Below, piece by piece: positions 26,629 to 34,777 of a DNA stretch of 64,000 nucleotides (the first letter of the stretch is position 1; each line of letters starts with the position of its first letter). Below the pieces are notes generated by a model that worked only from the letters and a program-made list of their open reading frames with translations, made no database searches and was not told where the DNA came from. The stretch is from Acidobacteriota bacterium. GTDB lineage: Bacteria; Acidobacteriota; Terriglobia; Terriglobales; Acidobacteriaceae. A program made the translations under genes and the position numbers. Where the stretch lies: NCBI GenBank assembly GCA_013289685.1, contig JABCZL010000008.1, positions 62,001-126,000 of the forward strand. Direction: 5' to 3'.

Positions 26629-27138
26629 ATGAAACGCACCGTTGTTATCGCAGTCTGGCTGCTAACCGTAGCTCTGCCAGTACTCCTGATGGCCAAGCAA
26701 AAACTCGCCCCTGTGGACATGAAGGGCATGAACAAAGTTTTTCTCGGATGGGTCAACGTTAGCGCCGACGACTATCATCACCAAGGGTATGCCACCCGCG
26801 AAGAGTATCAAGCCGTGATCAACCACGCGAACACCGCATTTCAGGAAGCCTGCCAATCGAAAGCCCTTTCCGGACGGACGATGACCGCAGCCAAAAACCA
26901 AGGCGACGAAAACACCGCAGGAAACGACGTTTACGTGAAATTTTCCGATGTAACTTATGACCACAAATATCGCCTGCACCTCTCGGTTCATTTCATCGAC
27001 CTGAAAAGCAACGCAGAAATTGGATCGATTCCACTCAAGGCCTACAGCGCGCATATGTGCGGCCTTGAGGGTTGCTTGATCAAGGAACTGGACCAGGTCA
27101 GCGAAGAATTGCAGAAGGAGTTTGCCGCCGGAAAATAG
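26629..27138 (+). CDS. Secreted protein of unknown function, tandem paralogue 1
   Basis: A 169-residue protein with a signal peptide (about 1-22). I do not recognise the family. The mature part shares a clear core with the next gene: NKVFLGWVNVSADDY, then SGRTMTAAKNQGDEN, AGNDVYVKFSDV, LHLSVHFIDLKSNAEIGSIPLKAY. A Cys pair (HMCGLEGC) near the C-terminus is absent from the paralogue. AAGGAGAAGG precedes ATG 26629. The mix of GDEN and AGND motifs with beta-rich sequence suggests a small extracytoplasmic beta domain. Confidence 0.72.
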   Translation: MKRTVVIAVWLLTVALPVLLMAKQKLAPVDMKGMNKVFLGWVNVSADDYHHQGYATREEYQAVINHANTAFQEACQSKALSGRTMTAAKNQGDENTAGNDVYVKFSDVTYDHKYRLHLSVHFIDLKSNAEIGSIPLKAYSAHMCGLEGCLIKELDQVSEELQKEFAAGK

Positions 27139-27225
27139 ATAACGGAGATAGAGACGATCTAGAAACTTCAGTTCGCTAGCGCACGGTTTATCCCGTGCTC
27201 CCCGAATGGCGTTAAGGAGCATTCC

Positions 27226-27765
27226 ATGAAACGGCTGACGACAGCCGCGCTGCTGTTGCTTTGTATTTCCTTCCCGCTCCCCTCTCTGGCGGCGCGCCAT
27301 AAGGTGCCGCGCTTTCTGTCCAAGGAATCGACCGTCGACATGAGTCACATGAACCGCATCTTTGTCGGATGGGTTGACCTGGGCGCCGACGATTGGGCTC
27401 TTTGGGGCTATCAGAGCAAGACCGAGTGGGCCGACATCATAGGTTCCCTGAACTCTTCGTTTTCACGAAACTTAGTGTCCGGTCGAACCATCACCTCCGC
27501 CAAAGACAGAGGGGACGAGAACGCTGCGGGCAACGACCTCTACATCAAGTTTTCCGACGTCCGAGTCGACTACAACAACTATCACTTGATTCTTTCCATA
27601 CACTTCATCGATCCAACCACCAACGCCGAAATTGCAACGATCCCGGTGAGACCCTATTACGGTAACGATTGGGGTTTTAAGAACTACCTGAAAGCGGCGC
27701 TGGACGAAGCGGGCACGAAGATCCAAGTGGAAGTTACGGGCGAGGCGCCAGGGAAGAAGAATTAG
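27226..27765 (+). CDS. Secreted protein of unknown function, tandem paralogue 2
   Basis: A 179-residue protein with a signal peptide (about 1-24). It is homologous along its length to the upstream gene: NRIFVGWVDLGADDW, SGRTITSAKDRGDENAAGND, LYIKFSDVRVD, LILSIHFIDPTTNAEIATIPVRPY. It lacks the C-terminal Cys pair. It starts 87 bp after the first copy with its own AAGGAG site. No function can be assigned. Confidence 0.72.
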   Translation: MKRLTTAALLLLCISFPLPSLAARHKVPRFLSKESTVDMSHMNRIFVGWVDLGADDWALWGYQSKTEWADIIGSLNSSFSRNLVSGRTITSAKDRGDENAAGNDLYIKFSDVRVDYNNYHLILSIHFIDPTTNAEIATIPVRPYYGNDWGFKNYLKAALDEAGTKIQVEVTGEAPGKKN

Positions 27766-27829
27766 AATTGAACGACTAGATCGCCCGCCGCTCCTCCGTC
27801 CTCGACACTACTCCGCAACCACCGCGCGA

Positions 27830-28237
27830 TTAGTCTTCGGTGCGCCGGGTGGCCCCAACGATCACCAAAGCCGCGCCCGCACCGGCCCAGATTGCTCCTG
27901 TAGCCCTCCAGGCGACGTTCACGCAGGTGCCGTTGCTGCAGGCAACCCGGGTGTTCTGGCCGTGGACGATCGCCGCCGTGCCAGCACCTATCAGGCCTAC
28001 GCCCACGATTGTCAGGATCTTTCCGGTCTTGCTCCAGTGCCGGTGTGGTGCAGCCGCGTGGGTGGAGTTGGAGGGGTCGTCCCCCATTTCAAAAGTGGGA
28101 TTTCGGGCGGCGATCCCAGTTCGCAGCACGGACGCTGGGGGCAACAGCTTGGACGAAACCAACTCTTGGGCCGAAGCCTGCAAACACGCGCCGAACATCG
28201 TCACGATCAGTAATGCGGCCCAGCCGCGATGTCTCAT
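27830..28237 (-). CDS. Small secreted or membrane-anchored hypothetical protein
   Basis: A 135-residue protein with a signal peptide (MRHRGWAALLIVTMFGACLQASAQ). It also has two glycine-rich hydrophobic segments in the second half (ILTIVGVGLIGAGTAAIVHG and AIWAGAGAALVIVGAT) flanking a CSNGTC motif that could form a disulphide. GGAGG lies about 9 bp before the start on the minus strand. No named family is recognised. Confidence 0.65.
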   Translation of the reverse strand: MRHRGWAALLIVTMFGACLQASAQELVSSKLLPPASVLRTGIAARNPTFEMGDDPSNSTHAAAPHRHWSKTGKILTIVGVGLIGAGTAAIVHGQNTRVACSNGTCVNVAWRATGAIWAGAGAALVIVGATRRTED

Positions 28238-28393
28238 AGCAGCATATCCTCCGAAGTCACAGAAGAACTGCGAAATCTAATTTTTCTCGCACACTTTGTC
28301 AAGGAATTCGCAGATCATTCCGGCAGAAAGCATGACCGCCAGTGCTAAAATGGCACTCCGACTTCCGCCCGCCTCGGGCCTGGGACAACCGAT

Positions 28394-29206
28394 ATGGCGA
28401 GGACCGCAACTTTTTTCCTGTTGTTTCTTGCGACCAACGCCTCCGTGGCTCTGCTCTATCCCTTCACCCTCACGCGGTTCCTGCTCGCGGCTTTCATCTA
28501 CACGATTGGCACCCTGCTCACGCTCTACCTGCTATTTCATCCGCGCAACCAATGGCTGGTGGCCAACCGCTCCCGCGTGGAACGTCCGGGTGCAATAGCC
28601 CTGACTTTCGACGACGGCCCTGACCCCGTGGATACGCCCAAATTGCTCGACCTGCTTCGGGAGAAAGGTGTGAAGGCCACGTTCTTCGTGGTAGGGAAGC
28701 GCGCCGACCAGTATCCGGAAATCGTGCGCCGGGCCTGGGACGAAGGACACCTGATCGCCAACCACACCTGGTCGCATCGTTTGCTATTTTGTTTTCTCAC
28801 GCCCTCGCGCCTGCGGGCTGAGATCGACCGTGGTGCGGAAAGCGTGCGCCGCATATGTGGTTTCCGTCCGCGCTTGTTTCGCTCGCCGGTGGGCATGCGC
28901 CACGTGCTGCTGCAGTCCTATCTCACGGACGCGGGATTGGAGTATGTCTCCTGGAGCATTCGCACCCGGGATACCCTCACCGCCGATTCTGGCGTTCTTA
29001 CCCGGCGTATCTTGAGACAGGCGGCCAGCGGAGACATTATCCTTCTGCACGATCATCTGCCTCGTGGGGCGCACGTCATGCTGGAGGCCCTGCCGCGGGT
29101 CATCGATGAGCTCAGGAAACGCGGATTAGAATTCGTGCTGGCCGGCCCGCGTGAAGATGCTGCCGCCGGAACTCCGGAACCCGTGGCCTGCGAATCGGCT
29201 CGCTAA
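28394..29206 (+). CDS. Membrane-anchored polysaccharide deacetylase
   Basis: A 270-residue NodB-type carbohydrate esterase. Two N-terminal hydrophobic segments (FFLLFLATNASVALLYPF; FLLAAFIYTIGTLLTLYLLF) precede the catalytic domain. All five NodB motifs are visible: TFDDGPD, NHTWSH (metal-binding histidines), RSPVG, a tryptophan-bearing VSWSIRTRD, and LLHDH. It should remove N- or O-acetyl groups from a cell-envelope polysaccharide at a divalent-metal site. Confidence 0.92.
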   Translation: MARTATFFLLFLATNASVALLYPFTLTRFLLAAFIYTIGTLLTLYLLFHPRNQWLVANRSRVERPGAIALTFDDGPDPVDTPKLLDLLREKGVKATFFVVGKRADQYPEIVRRAWDEGHLIANHTWSHRLLFCFLTPSRLRAEIDRGAESVRRICGFRPRLFRSPVGMRHVLLQSYLTDAGLEYVSWSIRTRDTLTADSGVLTRRILRQAASGDIILLHDHLPRGAHVMLEALPRVIDELRKRGLEFVLAGPREDAAAGTPEPVACESAR

Positions 29207-29331
29207 TCAGTCCGCCTTAACCTCGGTCACAAGTGCTGCATCAAGGAATTTTCCGGGCCATGCGAATTCCCGAATCGACACAGCATCCCGAATTTATTCG
29301 CCTTCCTCCACGATTCGATCCCGCACCCAGC

Positions 29332-29360
29332 TTAGAATTCCTTCCGTGGACAGCGTTTAG
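29332..29360 (+). promoter_or_regulatory. Promoter/leader segment before the allo-tRNA (copy 1)
   Basis: TAGAAT at 29333-29338 fits a -10 box. The following GGACAGCGTTTAG leads directly into the acceptor stem. The segment recurs at 29500-29527 with most bases conserved. No clear -35 was found for this copy. Confidence 0.5.
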
Positions 29361-29446
29361 AGGGTGATGCCAGTGGGTACTGGACGCGGTCCGCGAAACC
29401 GTCGAGTGGCTCATCAGCCATTAGGGTTCGACTCCCTCACCCTCTG
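29359..29446 (+). tRNA. Candidate allo-tRNA with 8/4 acceptor/T-stem, anticodon GCG
   Basis: The RNA folds as an unusual cloverleaf. A perfect 8-bp acceptor pairs 29359-29366 with 29438-29445. The D-stem is 5 bp (CCAGT / ACTGG) with a 4-nt loop GGGT. The anticodon stem is 5 bp (GCGGT / ACCGT, one G-U), with 7-nt loop CCGCGAA. A long variable arm pairs 29405-29411 with 29416-29422. The 4-bp T-stem is AGGG / CCCT with the canonical T-loop TTCGACT. The discriminator is G and CCA is not encoded. The 12-bp branch divided 8/4, long variable arm and G discriminator fit the serine-type allo-tRNAs described from Acidobacteria. Anticodon GCG would read Arg codons CGC/CGU. Position 33 is C instead of U. 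A decayed gene is the main alternative. Confidence 0.75.
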
Positions 29447-29473
29447 TCGTCACTCGACGAAATCAATTCCGCT

Positions 29474-29527
29474 TGACTTCGCCGCCGCCAGAGTTATCCT
29501 AGAATTGTTTCGCGGACAGCGTTCAGT
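29474..29527 (+). promoter_or_regulatory. Second copy of the allo-tRNA promoter/leader
   Basis: CTAGAATT at 29500-29507 and GGACAGCGTTCAG at 29515-29527 repeat the segment before the allo-tRNA. Here a TTGACT (29474-29479) is also present, 16 bp from TATCCT (29496-29501). It points to the hairpin at 29538, so a very short transcript is possible. Confidence 0.45.
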
Positions 29528-29537
29528 ATCAATCCGG

Positions 29538-29570
29538 CCCCGGCTGATAACCGGGGCTTTCGTGTCTTTG
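29538..29570 (+). terminator. Intrinsic-terminator-like hairpin
   Basis: GCCCCGG (29538-29544) pairs with CCGGGGC (29552-29558) around a 7-nt loop, followed by TTTCGTGTCTTT. It could end transcription of the allo-tRNA unit or of a short RNA from the second promoter copy. Confidence 0.6.
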
Positions 29571-29626
29571 CACGCAAGGACGCCCGAGGAACGACAATCC
29601 TTCATTATGAGACCGCTTGGAGTCCA

Positions 29627-30703
29627 TCAGCGAGCTAGTCCCAGAGCTGAGACCACAGACAAGAAGGCGCGGCTTGCAAACCCTACAGGGTCAAGCAAGA
29701 CTCTACGGCCCTCCAGCATGGCGGCCACCGGTTCTCCCTTATAACTGGCAATTTGCCGGTAGCGAGACATGAAAAACAGGACCCGCAAGAAAAGCTTCCA
29801 GTTGAGCGGGGCAAAATAATCGGGCGTCACGAACGGCACCGAACGGCCGTCTTTCACTTCGGCTATAAAATCCCCGAACGTCGCGGCTTGCGACAGGGTG
29901 ACGATGGAACTGGCGACCAGCAGATGGCTATCCCCTCCTCCCACCACTGGCTTGTTCCACTGGCGGGCGAGTTCCAGAACGCGATCATTCTCCTCCCGCC
30001 GCCGCATCCCGTTCACTTCCAATGCATGAATCGCCCAGCCGTAGCGGGTGAGCAAGTCGGTGATGGGAATTGCCGCCGCCCCCGGCGCCCAGGCGACCAG
30101 GGGATGGTTCAGGACCACCAGGCAGCCGCTGGCGGCCAGAGTTTCAAACAATTCGTCGTGCCGTCCACCCCGCGCAGCCGATTGAATTCTACGGTGCGTT
30201 TCGTCGATTCCACTTTCGGGCAGCCCGCTCAGTCCAAGATGAAATAAGTGCCCCTTGTACCACAAGGAGAGCTCTTCGGCGATTGCGATACGGCCGTTGG
30301 TGCAGCCATTGGTGCAGCCATTAAGATCGGGCCGGCCATGCAGCAGAGGCAGGTTGCCGGCGTATTCGTCGTGATCGGTGATGGCCAGGTGGACGCCGTC
30401 GAAGCCCCAATGAGCCGCCGCTGCGGCCTCCATCCGATACACATCTTCGGGTGTGTACGGCGGGTTATAGGTGATCTCTGCGTAGTTCAGGCCTTCGACG
30501 CCGTCGAGGCCGAACGACCTCTGCAGCACTCCACTCAAGGGACGCATGAAGCCCAGCTTGACCACCTGGTTGAGGGCCGCCAGTTTCTCTATGGAATGGC
30601 ACGAGTGATTGTGCAGGGAAACTGCATAACCGAATTCGCGGTCCGGGTGCGGGCACTCGCGGTAGGTATAGTTCTCAATCTTCCAGGCTGACCGGAGTCT
30701 CAT
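29627..30703 (-). CDS. PHP-domain metal-dependent phosphoesterase-like protein
   Basis: A 358-residue protein with the PHP superfamily metal-binding motifs: HNHSCHS (H-x-H), ITDHDEYAG, VVLNHPLVAW and GGGDSHLLVAS. These proteins form a distorted TIM barrel with a di- or trinuclear metal site and usually hydrolyse phosphoesters. The substrate is unknown. It lies beside the radical SAM block on the opposite strand and may belong to the same pathway. A 12-bp duplication at 30299-30322 inserts an extra NGCT between the second motif and the core. Confidence 0.82.
   Translation of the reverse strand: MRLRSAWKIENYTYRECPHPDREFGYAVSLHNHSCHSIEKLAALNQVVKLGFMRPLSGVLQRSFGLDGVEGLNYAEITYNPPYTPEDVYRMEAAAAAHWGFDGVHLAITDHDEYAGNLPLLHGRPDLNGCTNGCTNGRIAIAEELSLWYKGHLFHLGLSGLPESGIDETHRRIQSAARGGRHDELFETLAASGCLVVLNHPLVAWAPGAAAIPITDLLTRYGWAIHALEVNGMRRREENDRVLELARQWNKPVVGGGDSHLLVASSIVTLSQAATFGDFIAEVKDGRSVPFVTPDYFAPLNWKLFLRVLFFMSRYRQIASYKGEPVAAMLEGRRVLLDPVGFASRAFLSVVSALGLAR
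30299..30322. repeat. 12-bp tandem duplication in the PHP gene
   Basis: GGTGCAGCCATT is present twice in direct tandem at 30299-30310 and 30311-30322, giving NGCT-NGCT-NG on the minus-strand protein. Confidence 0.9.
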
Positions 30704-30765
30704 TACGTTCTGAATGGGGTATTCGCAAGTGCAACTTCGCTAGCGGGAAACAATATCTAATGAAG

Positions 30766-30800
30766 CCCTTCGTGATACTTCGTGCCCTTCGTGGTTGAAA
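30766..30800. repeat. CACGAAGG-family dispersed repeat
   Basis: CCCTTCGTGATACTTCGTG followed by CCCTTCGTGGTTGAA is the reverse complement of the CCACGAAGGGCACGAAGG unit found at several other intergenic sites in this window. It lies between the PHP gene and the first radical SAM gene. The remainder of that 291-bp gap shows nothing I can assign. Confidence 0.75.
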
Positions 30801-30994
30801 CCCTTCTCTTTCAGCGCAGTTGAGGATACATAGGAGCTCAAAACAATGCCACAAAAAAACCATGCCCGGTGGCTTCCAGGTCCGCGGGAAGATTGTTGTC
30901 GCGGAAGAATGCGATCTGATAGTCTTCCACAAACTGGGGTGGGGTTTGGATCTCGGCGGGGCTGGCCACCCATCAAACCCCAAGGGGGAAAACT

Positions 30995-32524
30995 GTGCTG
31001 TATTCCATCGATTCGTCAACACCAAAGCCGCAAAGTGACCTCCTGGCGAGGATCTCGAAATGCCGCCGGGTCCTGTTGATCGAGGCCAACGATCAGCGGC
31101 GCTGGGTCGGTGGTCTGGTTACGCCCGAGGTTCACATCCCCCCGATCGGGCTCATGTACGTGGCCAGCAGTGCGCGGATGCACAATCCGGACGCACATAT
31201 CGAGATCCTGGAAACATCGTTGGATGCCCGCTCGGACGAAGAGCTGGTAGCGAAGCTTTTGGACTATCGTCCCGATCTCGTCGGCATACGCAGCATCAGC
31301 CTTTTCGAGGACGAGCTCAAGCGGGTTGCCGAGTTGACCAGGAGTGTTCTGGATATCCCCATCGTGGCCGGCGGCCCGATCGCCACCGCCAGGCGTGGCG
31401 CCGTGCTCAAAGCCATCCCCGCAATCGATCTGTTGGTAGTTGGGGAAGGTGAGTTGACGTTTTCTCGTCTCCTCTCTGGCACCGCAACCAATGGCTTGGT
31501 GTTGCGGCAAGAAAACCAGACCGTCGACCTGGGCGACGGCGATATCGCCGACAATCTCGACGAATTGCCGTTCCCGGATTACGGCTTGGTCGACCTGGGC
31601 CGGTACGAACAGCACTTGAGTTATGCCTACAACCACCGGCGGCAAGGGGTCCTGCTCACCAGCCGGGGTTGTCCGTTCTTGTGCACTTACTGCAATACCT
31701 TTGCCGGCAAGACCGCCCGGTTGCGTTCCGCGGAGAACGTTGTGGCTGAGATGGAACAGATGTCACGCGACCACGCCATCGAGGACTTCTACGTGGTCGA
31801 CGACATATTTAATATGGACCGCAAGCGCACCGAGGCGGTGTTTCGGATGATTATCCGGCTCGGCAAGAATTGGCGCCTTTATTTCGTGAACGGGCTGCGC
31901 GCGGACATCATGACGCGCGAACTGGTGGACCTGATGGCCGATGCTGGAACCGTCTGGGTTACTTATGCGGTCGAATCCGGAAGTCCGCGCATTCAAAAGC
32001 TGGTCAAGAAAAATATGCGGCTGGAAACGGCCGCGGAGATCATTAATTACTCCCAGGACCGCGGGATGGTCGTCAACGTCAACACCATGTACGGTTTTCC
32101 CACGGAAACCGGCGCCGACGCCCGCATGACGCTCGACTACCTGGCCCGGTTGCAGATGCCGTCGCTCCTTCCATACCACTTTTGTCTCCGAGGATACGAC
32201 GGGTGCGAAATCGTCGAGCAGGCGGCGGAAGCCGGCTGGGATACCAGCGCCTTCCTGGCGGATGGTGCGTTGTCCTATCACGACATGCCCCGGGGAACCG
32301 CCACGTTTCCGAAGAGCGAGATGATGAGCCACCTGATCGACTATCATCAACGATTCGGCATGCGCAACCGTCAGCATCTGCGCCGGTCGATCGATGTTCT
32401 AAGGGAAAACGGATACACCGAGCGCGATCTGGTGGATATGTACAGCGTTCTGCAAAATCATTCGTTCCGGCATGTGGACGAGATTGTGGCGGGCTCAACA
32501 CCGAGCGTCAAGGCAAATGCATAA
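30995..32524 (+). CDS. B12-binding-domain radical SAM protein
   Basis: A 509-residue enzyme. The N-terminal 150 residues form a cobalamin-binding-type Rossmann domain (HIPPIGLMYVASSAR, PDLVGIRSISLFEDE, IVAGGPIATARRG, LLVVGEGE). The radical SAM barrel follows, with the cluster motif CPFLCTYC (Cx3Cx2C) and GFPTETGADARMT. Such enzymes make 5'-deoxyadenosyl radicals and often methylate or rearrange unactivated carbons. GTG 30995 is the start because AGGGGGA lies 6 bp upstream. The next gene overlaps its stop by 8 bp, so the two are coupled. Confidence 0.9.
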   Translation: MLYSIDSSTPKPQSDLLARISKCRRVLLIEANDQRRWVGGLVTPEVHIPPIGLMYVASSARMHNPDAHIEILETSLDARSDEELVAKLLDYRPDLVGIRSISLFEDELKRVAELTRSVLDIPIVAGGPIATARRGAVLKAIPAIDLLVVGEGELTFSRLLSGTATNGLVLRQENQTVDLGDGDIADNLDELPFPDYGLVDLGRYEQHLSYAYNHRRQGVLLTSRGCPFLCTYCNTFAGKTARLRSAENVVAEMEQMSRDHAIEDFYVVDDIFNMDRKRTEAVFRMIIRLGKNWRLYFVNGLRADIMTRELVDLMADAGTVWVTYAVESGSPRIQKLVKKNMRLETAAEIINYSQDRGMVVNVNTMYGFPTETGADARMTLDYLARLQMPSLLPYHFCLRGYDGCEIVEQAAEAGWDTSAFLADGALSYHDMPRGTATFPKSEMMSHLIDYHQRFGMRNRQHLRRSIDVLRENGYTERDLVDMYSVLQNHSFRHVDEIVAGSTPSVKANA

Positions 32525-34604
32525 GCTCATCAAATACCTTGAAAAGGCGATGTCTATTACTGCGAATGGGGCGTGGCAGACATTTTGCCTGTGGAACGAC
32601 CTCGTTCCCGAGAATCCGTCCTTCACTCCGAAATGGTCGGACAAGCCGCTGCTGAAGTCCCGTGAAAAGTTGAAGCCGCCCCTGGGCTGGCCGCGGGAAA
32701 CCGATTCGCTCTGCCCCCGCTGTGTGCCCGAGATCCGCAAGCAGATCGTCGACGGCAAACAGGATTACCGCGTCCTATTGACGGAGAAGCCCGGCGAAAT
32801 CAAGGCCCAGATTATTGAGCGCGACGGCAGAATCCTGATGGTCAAGGATTGTCCCCTGCATGGACATTTCGAAGATGTCATCTCCATTGATCCGCAGTTC
32901 TTCCGGCATCTGGAGGAGATGTTCCCCGGCCGCGACATCCGCGCTCATAACGACGAAAAACTACACAACCACGGCAGCAGCACCATCAAGCACGGGCGAG
33001 GGTCGGTTCTGACCATCGACCTGACCAACCGCTGCAACATGATGTGCGACCCCTGTTTCATGGATGCAAACCAGGTGGGCTTCGTCCACGAGCTTACCTG
33101 GGACGACGTTAAGACGCTGCTCGACAACGCATTTTCGATCAAGCCTCGGCGCCAGATGTCGGTGCAGTTCTCCGGGGGCGAGCCGACCATGTCCCCCCAC
33201 TTTCTGGACGCCATTCGCTACGCGCGCCAGCTCGGCTACGACAGCGTGCAGGCCGCTACCAACGGCATTGAGTTCGCCAAGAGCCCGGAGTTCGCGCGGC
33301 AGGCCGCGGAAGCGGGCTTGCGCTATGCCTATCTCCAATTCGATGGTATCGGCAACCCTGCGAACTCCCATCGCAACGTCGGGAATCTGTTCGATGTGAA
33401 GCTGCGCGCTATCGAGAACCTGCATTCCAACGGCGTCGAAATCGTGCTGGTGACGACCGTAGTCAACGGAATCAACAACGAGCAGGTCGGCCGCGTGGTG
33501 CAATTCGCACTCGATAACCCAGACAAGATAGCCATGGTGTCGTTCCAGCCCGTCTCTTTCACCGGCCGCGACGAAGCCGTGACCGACGAACGCCGCCGGG
33601 CGCAACGCTACACCCTCTCGCACCTAGCACACGATGTGAAGAATCAGTTGCATATTGGCGAACCCGTCCGCGACTGGTTCCCACTCTCATTCCTGAGCAC
33701 GTTTTCCGACTGGGCCGACCTGGTCCACGGCCCCGAAGCCGCCTGGGGCCAAGTAGCTTGTGGTTGTCATCCTAACTGTGGGGTGGGGATGGCGATGATG
33801 GTCGACAAGGAGACGCGCGAGGCAATCCCGGTGACCGCGTTCGTGGACGCGGATCAGTTCGCCAAGGACGTCGCGAGAATCAACGATTGGGCTCGCAGCA
33901 AGTGGATGTCAGTTGTGGGGATGGCGCTGGCGCTGGTGCGAAACTACGATGCGTTTCGTGCACCGACACATTTCCGCGCGTTCGATATGTTGAGGAAGCT
34001 CGACAAGGGTTTGGGCGCAACGGGACGTGACTACGGGGACGTCTCTGGAAAGCGGACGCAGGCTGATATTTTGCGGCGCAGGCGCGACCGCTGGAATCTG
34101 CTGTTCGTGGCGGGCATGTGGTTTCAGGATCTGTTCAACTACGATTTCCGAAGGACCGAGCAGTGCATCATCCCGTATGCCACGCAAGAGGGGGAGATTT
34201 CCTTTTGCGCCTATAACACGGGGATGGGCTGGCGGAACATCATCGAGAAGATGCACATGACGGCCACGCTGACCAAGTGGTACGAGGAGCACGGCCGCCA
34301 TGAGATTTTCGCGGGCGGCAAGAGCGTGAAGCTCAGCAGTACGGAACATCATTTGGTCTTGAAGGACGAGATCGTGACCAACGAGGCCCAGCACGACCTG
34401 GAGCAACTGGGCATCGCCAAGAACGCCCGCGAGGAGAAGTTGCAGGCGCGAGCGGAGCGGGATGCAGAGAACGTACGCATGGCCAAGCTTTACCGCGAGT
34501 TTGTGTTGAAAGAACAACCGCTCCCGAACCTTGTGCAGATTGGGTTGCCCGCCGAGGCGCCCTCCCACGCGGACCAGGAAGCGGTGGGACGCAGCGGGGA
34601 TTAG
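32517..34604 (+). CDS. Radical SAM protein with Tes/Mss-like cysteine layout
   Basis: A 695-residue enzyme. Near the N-terminus is a small Cys domain (SLCPRC, then VKDCPLHGHFED). The radical SAM core has CNMMCDPC (Cx3Cx2C), and a further cluster-like group CGCHPNC lies in the middle. The C-terminal third holds extra conserved-looking Trp/Cys elements (NYDFRRTEQCIIPYATQEGEISFCAYNTG). This order matches radical SAM enzymes that couple lipid chains (archaeal Tes, bacterial Mss relatives), which carry auxiliary metal sites beside the SAM cluster. That subfamily call is inference. ATG 32517 overlaps the previous stop and follows AAGG; the frame also opens at 32472. Confidence 0.82.
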   Translation: MHKLIKYLEKAMSITANGAWQTFCLWNDLVPENPSFTPKWSDKPLLKSREKLKPPLGWPRETDSLCPRCVPEIRKQIVDGKQDYRVLLTEKPGEIKAQIIERDGRILMVKDCPLHGHFEDVISIDPQFFRHLEEMFPGRDIRAHNDEKLHNHGSSTIKHGRGSVLTIDLTNRCNMMCDPCFMDANQVGFVHELTWDDVKTLLDNAFSIKPRRQMSVQFSGGEPTMSPHFLDAIRYARQLGYDSVQAATNGIEFAKSPEFARQAAEAGLRYAYLQFDGIGNPANSHRNVGNLFDVKLRAIENLHSNGVEIVLVTTVVNGINNEQVGRVVQFALDNPDKIAMVSFQPVSFTGRDEAVTDERRRAQRYTLSHLAHDVKNQLHIGEPVRDWFPLSFLSTFSDWADLVHGPEAAWGQVACGCHPNCGVGMAMMVDKETREAIPVTAFVDADQFAKDVARINDWARSKWMSVVGMALALVRNYDAFRAPTHFRAFDMLRKLDKGLGATGRDYGDVSGKRTQADILRRRRDRWNLLFVAGMWFQDLFNYDFRRTEQCIIPYATQEGEISFCAYNTGMGWRNIIEKMHMTATLTKWYEEHGRHEIFAGGKSVKLSSTEHHLVLKDEIVTNEAQHDLEQLGIAKNAREEKLQARAERDAENVRMAKLYREFVLKEQPLPNLVQIGLPAEAPSHADQEAVGRSGD

Positions 34605-34662
34605 GTCGAAGTGCGACTGCGGCCCACCCTGGGCTAAAGCCCGCATCTATCATGCACTTTTA

Positions 34663-34758
34663 CGCGGCGCTGAAGCGCCGCTCTTCGACGGTTGTGCACT
34701 CACGGGTCGTACACTCACGAAAAAATCAAGGTCAAAGGCGACGGACAAGAGTGTCCGT
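34663..34758. terminator. Paired hairpins between convergent radical SAM genes
   Basis: Two perfect hairpins occupy the 173-bp convergent gap. GCGGCGC / GCGCCGC with a TGAA loop lies at 34663-34680. An 8-bp stem around AGAG lies at 34739-34758 (GACGGACA / TGTCCGTC). Neither has a long T-run, but being symmetric they could limit read-through from both sides. Confidence 0.5.
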
Positions 34759-34777
34759 CCCACATCATCACTATGAA

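Larger units (their letters stand above)
29207..29626. other. Intergenic region carrying the allo-tRNA candidate and a repeated leader
   Basis: A 420-bp gap between converging genes. It contains a candidate allo-tRNA (29359-29446), two similar promoter/leader segments (29332-29360 and 29500-29527) and a terminator-like hairpin (29538-29570). I see no protein-coding gene in it. Confidence 0.6.

Noticed and set aside
29359-29446. tRNA-Sec
   Set aside because: The D-arm and long variable arm are Sec-like, but the anticodon loop CCGCGAA gives GCG, not TCA, and the acceptor/T layout is 8/4 instead of 8/5. The tRNA-Sec needed for the selenoprotein must lie elsewhere.
30675-31025. Short frames in the gap before the first radical SAM gene
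   Set aside because: They include the dispersed CACGAAGG repeat and overlap the GTG start and RBS of the radical SAM gene; no protein features.
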